Made by a program: the position numbers and the translations under genes
Assembly (NCBI GenBank): GCA_938024995.1
Contig: CALJDU010000018.1
Coordinates: forward strand, 1 to 40,097
Source of the DNA: an uncultured bacterium
Lineage (GTDB): Bacteria > Myxococcota_A > Polyangia > Polyangiales > Houyiibacteriaceae
Length of the DNA: 40,097 bases
Reading direction: 5' to 3'
Shown: positions 34,372 to 40,097 of the stretch, piece after piece
Numbering within the stretch: the stretch's first letter is position 1
Layout: every line of letters begins with the position of its first letter
The notes under the pieces: generated by a model
What the model was told of the DNA's origin: nothing
Seen by the model: the letters and a program-made list of their open reading frames with translations, nothing else
The model's database searches: none

Positions 34372-36374
34372 AACGTAAAGCGCGGGGTCGCGGACGTCGA
34401 TGGTCGGCGCCGACGACGGCGCATCAGGACGAGCAAGCCCAGTACAAAGATGCCGGCCGGTCTCATGGGCGCGTCACCGCCAGGCGCGTGACACGAGCAA
34501 CCGTCGTCCACCGCGCCTCCACCACCATCGGTCGAGGCGTCTGTCGATCCGTCCAGTACAGCCGCATCGGCCTCCGCGTCACCTGCGTCCCCGGCGTCCG
34601 CTCCAGCGTCCGCGAGTCCTGCGTCGGGCAGCTCACTGCACCCTTCGGTTCCGCCCAGGTCAACGTCCGCGACCAGCTCAAAGACACTCGCGCCTCGCGT
34701 GAGCAGGTCTCGGGTAATGACCGAGAGGTAAAGGTCACTGCAGCGCGGGAGGTCGTCGATCTCGATCTCGTTCAGCGTCTCGTGCTGCTCGTCTGCGATC
34801 AGCGGCGGCCGGCGCGTCAGGCGAAAGAGCGGGCGCTCGAACCGCTTCACGAAGAGCACGTAGTCGCCCGCGGAGCTCAGCGAACGGATCCGAACGCGAA
34901 CCGCGGTCGCGTCTTCTGGGATCGGCAGACGGTAGTGGATCGGCGCGACCCCCCGCCCGAAGTTCCCGGTGAGCGGAGGGGAGCCGCTGTAGGCGGTCAC
35001 CGCGACTCCGCTCTCGAGCGTGACGATGGGCTCGCACCCGACCAAGGCGCGCCGCTCGACCTCGGCGCGCACCACCTCGACCGCGTCCTCGCCTCCCTCG
35101 TCACGGAGCTGCTCAGCCGCCATGATCAGCAGCGAGGCAGCGTCATCGAAGGTCGGCAAGCTCGGCATCATCGAGAGCGCGTTGAACGCGATGGTATCGG
35201 CGGTTGAACCTCCCACCGCTTCACGGATCGACCAAAGCGCGCCCGCCCAGATGGTCCCGTCGCGGTGGCTCTCGCCGAATTGATCGCGGTCGCAGGTCCG
35301 GTCGTTGTCGAGCCGACGACTTGAGCCCTCTCCGCCGAGCGTCGGCGCGCTCCCGAAGTACTCCCCGAGGACAGGGTCACCGGTGACCGCGGACGAGAAG
35401 TAGTCCGCGTAGCCTTCATTGATCGCGCTCGGCACGTAGTTGAGGCCGAGGAAGGGGTCGGGGTCGAACTGTTGAAGGCCCGCTTGCACGTCGACCACCG
35501 CGTGGACGAACTCGTGATAGACGACGTCGCCGTCATAGGCGAAGTCGCGCTCGAGGCCTTGTCCCATCGCGATGAGGCCGCAGACCGATCGGCTGCACTC
35601 GTTGGGTCGATAGAAGGCGTTGCGAAACGCGAAGCCTGGGATCTCGGTGTAGTTCGCGATGAGCGTGATGGGCGGAGCGTCTCCGCAGCAGGTCCAGCGA
35701 AAGCCATGTTCGCGCCGGAAGTACTCCGCGACCTTGTCCGCGTGGAAGTAGGCGTTCACCTCCGAGAAGGGATCGTCGTAGCTCGGGTCTTGCGGCTCGT
35801 AGAGGTAGTCGCCGAACTCATCGGGCGAAGCGAGTCGCACGGGGTCGCAGATCATCCCGGTCGCCGGGCAGCTCGACACGTCTACGTACTCGCCAGTGAG
35901 CTGGTCATCGCGCGTGAGCCGAGGGAGCTCCACGTCGCTGGTCATCTCGTCGGCGACGACCGGGTTGGGATCGTAAACGCGGCCGGTCGCGTGAACCTCC
36001 GCGGGCACGCGCAAGAGCAGCTCTCCGCTCCTCGCGTCGACATAAACGTGCGTGACGCTCTGAGCGCGCTGAAGCGAGAACCGGTAGACCGGGAAGTGCG
36101 CGTCATCGCCAGGAAAGGCCACCCGATCGACGACCTCGTGAGCCGCCTCAAGCCCATGACGCGCTCGCGCTGCCTCGACCGAGACGCGCGGGGCCTCAAG
36201 CGATCGCATCTCGCGTCCCCATGTTCGTCCCCGGAACGAGACCTGCTCGCCGAGCGCCGTGAAGCCCGCGACCTCATGCGAGGCCCTGCGCGCCGTGGCT
36301 ACGTCCTGAGCGCTCGCGACGCTCGAAAGAGAGAGCAAAAGAAAGAACGCGCTGCGCATGGCCGAACGTACCAC
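34368..36374 (-). CDS. secreted zinc metalloprotease with MYXO-CTERM-like tail
   Basis: A 668-aa exported protein of the gluzincin type. Signal peptide 1-22 (...SSVASA|Q) is followed by a propeptide-like region (about 30-130, including FPVYRFSLQRAQSVTHVYVDARSGELLLRV, resembling FTP/PepSY). The catalytic motif is HEFVH (287-291) with a glutamate ligand in NEGYADYF (319-326), as in M4/M36 proteases. A disordered Ala/Asp/Gly stretch leads to CSC (626-628), a membrane helix (about 640-651) and six arginines, the MYXO-CTERM pattern for surface sorting. About eleven further residues follow. GTG start at 36374 has GAGGGA upstream; an ATG at 36359 is an alternative. Confidence 0.85.
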   Translation of the reverse strand: MVRSAMRSAFFLLLSLSSVASAQDVATARRASHEVAGFTALGEQVSFRGRTWGREMRSLEAPRVSVEAARARHGLEAAHEVVDRVAFPGDDAHFPVYRFSLQRAQSVTHVYVDARSGELLLRVPAEVHATGRVYDPNPVVADEMTSDVELPRLTRDDQLTGEYVDVSSCPATGMICDPVRLASPDEFGDYLYEPQDPSYDDPFSEVNAYFHADKVAEYFRREHGFRWTCCGDAPPITLIANYTEIPGFAFRNAFYRPNECSRSVCGLIAMGQGLERDFAYDGDVVYHEFVHAVVDVQAGLQQFDPDPFLGLNYVPSAINEGYADYFSSAVTGDPVLGEYFGSAPTLGGEGSSRRLDNDRTCDRDQFGESHRDGTIWAGALWSIREAVGGSTADTIAFNALSMMPSLPTFDDAASLLIMAAEQLRDEGGEDAVEVVRAEVERRALVGCEPIVTLESGVAVTAYSGSPPLTGNFGRGVAPIHYRLPIPEDATAVRVRIRSLSSAGDYVLFVKRFERPLFRLTRRPPLIADEQHETLNEIEIDDLPRCSDLYLSVITRDLLTRGASVFELVADVDLGGTEGCSELPDAGLADAGADAGDAGDAEADAAVLDGSTDASTDGGGGAVDDGCSCHAPGGDAPMRPAGIFVLGLLVLMRRRRRRPSTSATPRFTL

Positions 36375-36417
36375 TCAAGCGTCCCTCGAGCGGGCGAGCT
36401 GATAGAGTCCGCCCGCG

Positions 36418-37542
36418 ATGCGCCGGACCTTCGTGATGATCGTGACGCTCTTGCTCCTCACGCTCGGCGCCGCCAACCCCAGCGTTGCCTCGGCGTGGAA
36501 CGTGTTGCCGCCAGGGCCCAACGCGTGGCGCGCGGCGGATCAAGAAGGCATCCGCGGGATCACGATTGGCCCCATCGAATCATCTCAGCAACCGGGCCGC
36601 GGCTACGGCACCGAGCACAGCGCCGAGCTCCTCGACCACCTCGCGGCGATGGGCGTGAACTGGGTCTCGATCACCCCCTTCGGACGGATCTGGGATCTTC
36701 AGTCGACCGAGATCCTGATGGACTTCGAGGCGCCCTACCAAGACAACCGCGTCGCGATCATGCGCGTCACCGAGCAAGCGCACGCGCGCGGCATGAAGGT
36801 CTTGCTCATCCCGCACCTCTGGGTCGAGACGACCGGGTGGCGCGGCGAGATCGATCCGGGATCAGCCGAGGGCTGGGCCGCTTATCAAGCGTCGTACCGC
36901 GCCTTCGTTTTGAACTGGGCCAAGGACGCCGCGGCCGCGGGCGTGGACGCGTTCTCGATCGGCGTGGAGTGCAAGAGCTGGTCGGGTCGCTTCGGGCGCG
37001 TTTGGACCGAGATGATCCGCGACGTGCGCGCCGTCTTCCCTGGCCTCCTCACCTACTCGAGCAACTGGGACGAAGCGGAGGACGTGCTGTTCTGGGACCA
37101 GCTCGACCTCATCGGGATCAACGCCTTCTACCCGCTCGCCGATCACAACGGCGCGAGCGACGAGGAGTACTACGAAGGTGCGCGCAGGCGAGTCGACGAG
37201 GTGAAGTACCTGGCGGAGGTCCTCGAGATGCCCGTCGTGTTCGTCGAGGTCGGGTACACCACACGTGAAGACGCGGCGGTCCAGCCGTGGCTCTGGCCCG
37301 ACGACATGGAAGACGTCGTCATCAGCGAACGCGAACAAGCCCGCGCGCTCGACGCGATGTTCTACGCCTTCCTTCCCGAAGAGTGGTTCAGCGGGTTCTT
37401 CGTGTGGCGCTACTACGCGAACCTCGACGACGTCAGCCAAGAGGCCATCTGGGGCTTCTCGCCGCACGCGAAGATGGCCGAAGACGTGCTCCGCGAGACC
37501 TTCGCGCGCGGCTTCGGCGTGGACCCTGCGCATCGTTTCTAA
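36418..37542 (+). CDS. exported GH113-like glycoside hydrolase
   Basis: A 374-aa exported TIM-barrel protein. The signal peptide spans residues 1-26 (ASA|W). The barrel has the pattern of GH113 enzymes (beta-mannanase and related): GITIGPIESSQ near 47, WVSITPFGRIWD (82-93), LLIPHLWVETTGWRGEIDP (129-147), FSIGVECKSW (179-188; Glu184 as acid/base candidate) and VVFVEVGYTT (273-282; Glu277 as nucleophile candidate). It lacks a recognised carbohydrate-binding module. It is divergent from the metalloprotease gene, with only 43 bases between the starts. Confidence 0.8.
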   Translation: MRRTFVMIVTLLLLTLGAANPSVASAWNVLPPGPNAWRAADQEGIRGITIGPIESSQQPGRGYGTEHSAELLDHLAAMGVNWVSITPFGRIWDLQSTEILMDFEAPYQDNRVAIMRVTEQAHARGMKVLLIPHLWVETTGWRGEIDPGSAEGWAAYQASYRAFVLNWAKDAAAAGVDAFSIGVECKSWSGRFGRVWTEMIRDVRAVFPGLLTYSSNWDEAEDVLFWDQLDLIGINAFYPLADHNGASDEEYYEGARRRVDEVKYLAEVLEMPVVFVEVGYTTREDAAVQPWLWPDDMEDVVISEREQARALDAMFYAFLPEEWFSGFFVWRYYANLDDVSQEAIWGFSPHAKMAEDVLRETFARGFGVDPAHRF

Positions 37543-37761
37543 GGGGCTCATCTCTAAGGGCTCATCGCGCCCTCTTGCCTGCAGCGATTCACCGGTCGCT
37601 TCGCTCGAGCGCTCGTCTGCAAAAACGTGCAAGCGCGAAATCCACCTCTGGGTGTAACAACAGTTCTCCTCGCGCGTACGCGAGGGCGAGCCCGACGCGG
37701 CTCACCTGCACCTTGTCTCGATGGGTCCTGAGACCTTCGCGACCCACCCCTCGGAGGTTCC
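37543..37761. other. intergenic region with hairpin and short direct repeat
   Basis: The 219-base gap holds an imperfect 12-base direct repeat just after the GH113 stop (TAAGGGGCTCATC, then TAAGGGCTCATC; 37541-37567) and a 7-bp palindromic hairpin CCTCGCG-CGTA-CGCGAGG (37668-37685) without a T-tract. I see no ORF and no convincing promoter. The first redox lipoprotein gene starts at the end of this gap, with GGAGG before its ATG. Confidence 0.4.
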
Positions 37762-38517
37762 ATGCGCGTTCTCTTTCTTCTCTTGGTCGTCTGCTCACTG
37801 GTCGCGTGCGGCGACGATGACACGGCTGGCACTGCTGACACGAACGTCGCGTCGGACAGCGGCGGCACGGACACGAACACCGCGGCCGACACCAACGTGG
37901 GCACGGACACGAACAGCGCCGACACCGGCGAGTGCATCCCGAGCTGCGACGGCTCCACGTGCGGCGACGACGGCTGCGGCGGTGAGTGCGCTTGTGGCGA
38001 CGGCGACATCTGCACCGCAGAGCTGACCTGCGCGCCCCCGACCGCCACGTCGTGCCCGCCGAGCGGACCGTTCGGCACCACGGTCGGCGAAGTCGCCGCG
38101 GACGCGACCGCCTACGACTGCGACGGCAACCCGGTCACGCTCCACTCGTTGTGCGACCGCGACGTCTCGTGGGTGTTCGTCTACGCCGATTGGTGCCCGC
38201 CCTGTCGCTCGTTCGCGGCGCGCAGCGCGAACACGATTCAGACCACCTACGCGGACGACGATGTCGACGGCTTCATTCTCATCTCGCAAGACAGCTCCGG
38301 CTCCCGTCCGACCGAAGAGGTCTGCGCGGACATCCGGGACCGCTACTCGCTCGAGGTCCCGGTTCTCTTCGACCGCGACGGCTCGGTCGCGACCGCGCTC
38401 GGCGCTCGACCGAACTCGTACCCCGTGGTGATGAGCCAAGGCAACGTGATCGAGTGGGCGCAACACTTTGGTGACAGCATGCTCTCGTCACAGATTGAGA
38501 CCGCGCTCGCGCGTTAG
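37762..38517 (+). CDS. Cys-rich lipoprotein with TlpA-like thioredoxin domain (CPPC)
   Basis: A 251-aa lipoprotein: signal ending LVAC (Cys16), an Asp/Thr/Ser-rich tether (about 18-56), a Cys-rich segment (about 58-98; CDGSTCGDDGCGGECAC) of myxobacterial type, and a TlpA/thioredoxin domain (about 101-251) with active site WCPPC (145-148) preceded by WVFVYAD. It probably acts as a membrane-tethered periplasmic or surface thiol-disulfide protein. Immediately followed by a paralogue of the same architecture, so it is one of a tandem duplicate pair. The start has GGAGG six bases upstream. Confidence 0.85.
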   Translation: MRVLFLLLVVCSLVACGDDDTAGTADTNVASDSGGTDTNTAADTNVGTDTNSADTGECIPSCDGSTCGDDGCGGECACGDGDICTAELTCAPPTATSCPPSGPFGTTVGEVAADATAYDCDGNPVTLHSLCDRDVSWVFVYADWCPPCRSFAARSANTIQTTYADDDVDGFILISQDSSGSRPTEEVCADIRDRYSLEVPVLFDRDGSVATALGARPNSYPVVMSQGNVIEWAQHFGDSMLSSQIETALAR

Positions 38518-38539
38518 TTCAAGCGTTCCATCTGGCGCG

Positions 38540-38570
38540 AACCGGCTCGTCTTCGGACGGGCCGGTTTTA
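38540..38570 (+). terminator. UUCG-loop terminator of the first redox lipoprotein gene
   Basis: A 12-bp stem with one G-T wobble (AACCGGCTCGTC/GACGGGCCGGTT, 38540-38567) is closed by a TTCG tetraloop and followed by TTA. It lies 22 nt after the stop codon. Confidence 0.75.
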
Positions 38571-38607
38571 CTTCAGGCTCCTTCCGACAGTCACTGCAGA
38601 GGTTCCC

Positions 38608-39468
38608 ATGCGTGTTTTCTTGTTTCTCCTCCTTGTTCTCAGCGGGCTGGTCGCCTGCGGTGACGATGACACCGTCGGCGACACCGCCGTCGCGCGTGAT
38701 TCGGGCGCGACCGATTCTGGCGACGCTGACTCCGGGGCGGCTGACTCTGGCGCGGTCGATTCCGGGGCGGATGCCCGCGCGACCGACTCTGGAACGATCG
38801 ACTCCGGAACGATCGATTCCGGAACGATCGATTCCGGAACGGATGCCGGCGCGACCGATGCCACTGACGCTCCCGACACGAGCTGCCCCCCGACCTGCGA
38901 CGGCTCACGTTGCGGAGAGGACGGCTGCGGCGGAACGTGTGCGTGCGAGGGGGACGATGTCTGCACCCCCGAGCTCACCTGCGCCGCTCCGATGACGACG
39001 TCGTGTCCGCCCACCGGTCCCTTTGGTACCGAGGTAGGCGACGTGCTCGCGAACGCGACCGCCTTCGACTGTGACGGCAACCCCGTCACCCTCCACTCGC
39101 TGTGCGAGCGCGAGGTCTCTTGGGTGATCACGTACGCCGACTGGTGCTCGACCTGCCGTTCGTTCGCGGCTGGCAGCGCGAACGCGATCCGCGAGACGTA
39201 CGCGGACGATGACGTCGAGGGTTACCTCGTCATCACGGAAGACAGCTCCCGTGGCGCACCGACCACCGCGCTCTGCGCTCAGGTTCGGGATCGCTACTCA
39301 CTCGAGATCGGTGTCCTCATCGATCGCGACGGGTCGTTCTCAGCCGCGCTCGGAGCGGAAGGCCGCTCGCATCCGTTCGTGATGACGGAAGGAAACGTCA
39401 TCGCGTGGGAGCAGTTCTTCGGCGACAGCATGCTCTCCTCCCAGATCGCGACCGCGCTCGGGCGCTAG
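38608..39468 (+). CDS. Cys-rich lipoprotein with TlpA-like thioredoxin domain (CSTC)
   Basis: A 286-aa paralogue of the preceding gene with the same order of parts: LVAC lipobox (Cys17), a tether that is now Asp/Ser/Gly-rich with DSGTI repeats (about 30-90), a Cys-rich segment (CDGSRCGEDGCGGTCAC, about 97-113) and a thioredoxin domain (about 137-286). The active site is CSTC (180-183) instead of CPPC, which would change redox potential or substrate. Identity to the neighbour is high through the C-terminal 190 residues (for example YCDGNPVTLHSLC and the FGDSMLSSQI end) and low in the tether. AGAGG precedes the ATG. Confidence 0.85.
   Translation: MRVFLFLLLVLSGLVACGDDDTVGDTAVARDSGATDSGDADSGAADSGAVDSGADARATDSGTIDSGTIDSGTIDSGTDAGATDATDAPDTSCPPTCDGSRCGEDGCGGTCACEGDDVCTPELTCAAPMTTSCPPTGPFGTEVGDVLANATAFDCDGNPVTLHSLCEREVSWVITYADWCSTCRSFAAGSANAIRETYADDDVEGYLVITEDSSRGAPTTALCAQVRDRYSLEIGVLIDRDGSFSAALGAEGRSHPFVMTEGNVIAWEQFFGDSMLSSQIATALGR
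38785..38844 (+). repeat. 15-bp tandem repeat coding for DSGTI
   Basis: Four copies of a 15-bp unit (GATTCCGGAACGATC, with GACTCT, GACTCC and GATTCC variants at the start of the unit) lie in the tether of the second redox lipoprotein. A looser DSG-coding run precedes them from about 38700. The repeats probably expand and shrink in frame and account for the longer tether of this paralogue. Confidence 0.85.
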
Positions 39469-39484
39469 CCTGCTGCGCGAAAAC

Positions 39485-39521
39485 GCGAAAAGGGCTCGTC
39501 TTCGGACGAGCCCTTTCGCGT
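39485..39521 (+). terminator. UUCG-loop terminator of the second redox lipoprotein gene
   Basis: A 16-bp stem with a one-base bulge (GGGCTCGTC/GACGAGCCC core, extended by AAA/TTT and CGCG/CGCG) is closed by a TTCG tetraloop. Its core matches the hairpin after the first redox lipoprotein gene. The palindrome could also act for the convergent gene at 39623. Confidence 0.75.
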
Positions 39522-39622
39522 GCGGTTCACATCTCGCTGTTTTCAAAATTCGAGCGACGCCAGACCGCCATTGTCACGCGCCTAGCCGCCATCTTCGCTC
39601 CTCGTAGATGTGGTGTCCGCGG

Positions 39623-40097
39623 TTACTCGACCGCGTTGCAGCGCGCCTCGGCTCCGTCGACGTCGTTGTTGGTCTCGTCGCACTCATTGAGCCCCTCGAT
39701 CGGCATGTCCGCGGGGTCGTTCACGATCGCGGCGAACGAGAACGTCGTGGCGTCTCCGCCGTCGGGAATCAGGAACTCGACCGACAGCAGCTCCGATTCT
39801 CCTGGCAGGAGCGGTCGCGACGTCACCGCGCGCGCGAACATCATCGGCGTGACGCGGCTGGTCTCATAGAAGGTCACCGGCACACCCGCCCGCGCGCCCG
39901 CGCTCCCGATGTTCACGACGCGAACGCTCACCGTCAGCGCGGTCGGACACGTGCGCGAGCTCCCGATGAGATCACGCAGCGCGAGATCGGGCGCGTTGAA
40001 CAGTCCGTCTGGCTGAACGTTCTGGCGGAAGTTGTTGAGCCGCGGAGTCGACCAGTTCGGTTCTTCCCGAGTCGGCACCGTCGCGTCCTCGTTGATG
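39623..40097 (-). CDS. C-terminal part of a CARDB-type surface protein (partial)
   Basis: The last 157 codons of a larger gene that runs off the window end. The frame stays open to 40097. NEDATVPTREEPNWSTPRLNNFRQN resembles the region joining FG-GAP-type repeats to CARDB domains in large myxobacterial surface proteins. A CARDB-like Ig domain (about ALRDLIGSSRTCPTALTVSVRVVNIGSAGARAGVPVTFYE) follows and the end is ...GLNECDETNNDVDGAEARC, typical of CARDB (a DETNN motif). The frame's first internal ATG-like start at 40078 is probably not the true start. It converges on the redox lipoprotein genes. N-terminal domains are outside the window. Confidence 0.75.
   Translation of the reverse strand, partial: INEDATVPTREEPNWSTPRLNNFRQNVQPDGLFNAPDLALRDLIGSSRTCPTALTVSVRVVNIGSAGARAGVPVTFYETSRVTPMMFARAVTSRPLLPGESELLSVEFLIPDGGDATTFSFAAIVNDPADMPIEGLNECDETNNDVDGAEARCNAVE

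Noticed and set aside
38698..38844. CRISPR-like short repeats
   Set aside because: The repeats are contiguous, in frame and code for DSG-type residues in a lipoprotein tether; there are no spacers.

Overview
The window is a high-GC chromosomal segment that most likely comes from a myxobacterium (phylum Myxococcota). The clues are a secreted metalloprotease with a MYXO-CTERM-like tail (Cys-x-Cys, one membrane helix, then an arginine run), several Cys-rich or Asp/Thr-rich lipoproteins of myxobacterial style, a zinc-ribbon Ser/Thr protein kinase with a Pro/Thr tail, and an AgmX/PglI-like lipoprotein. Genus cannot be decided from this sequence. I see no insertion sequence, prophage, CRISPR array, tRNA or rRNA, and no intergenic gap longer than about 300 bases.

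Layout. 1-5.9 kb (minus strand) is a sparse division and cell-wall cluster: murC-ftsQ, then ftsA, then ftsZ. Terminator-like hairpins follow ftsQ and ftsZ, and an inverted repeat lies in the ftsZ leader. 6-9.7 kb (minus) holds an MCE/MlaD-type lipid-transport protein, an EI24-type membrane protein and an exported protein that ends at a strong terminator. 9.7-10.7 kb (plus) is an AgmX/PglI-like lipoprotein. 10.7-18.9 kb (minus) is a tightly packed run: hisB-hisH-hisA-hisF, a kinase-like single-pass membrane protein, uppP, manC, phosphomannomutase and a lipoprotein. It joins histidine synthesis to sugar-nucleotide and lipid-carrier supply. 19-24.7 kb (minus) is gyrA followed by an unusual Hsp70 and a J-domain protein. 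gyrA has a consensus -10 box and a Z-DNA-prone tract at its predicted transcription start.

25-33.6 kb holds a small lipoprotein, a SPOR-domain protein, two small membrane proteins (DUF2752, DUF4234), a large alpha/beta-hydrolase lipoprotein (VolA/Pla-1 type), the Ser/Thr kinase and a SpoIIM-RDD pair. 33.6-40.1 kb holds a small orphan gene, a glutaredoxin overlapping the metalloprotease gene, a divergent GH113-like glycoside hydrolase, two tandem paralogous thioredoxin-fold lipoproteins each followed by a near-identical UUCG hairpin, and the C-terminal end of a CARDB-type surface protein cut by the window edge.

Functionally, the window is dominated by envelope biology: division, peptidoglycan precursor and carrier supply, lipid transport, lipoproteins and secreted hydrolases. 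The least expected items are the Hsp70 with a roughly 270-residue proline-rich insert and no lid, the Z-prone gyrA start region, the kinase-like gene coupled to hisF, and the duplicated redox lipoproteins whose active sites have diverged (CPPC versus CSTC).
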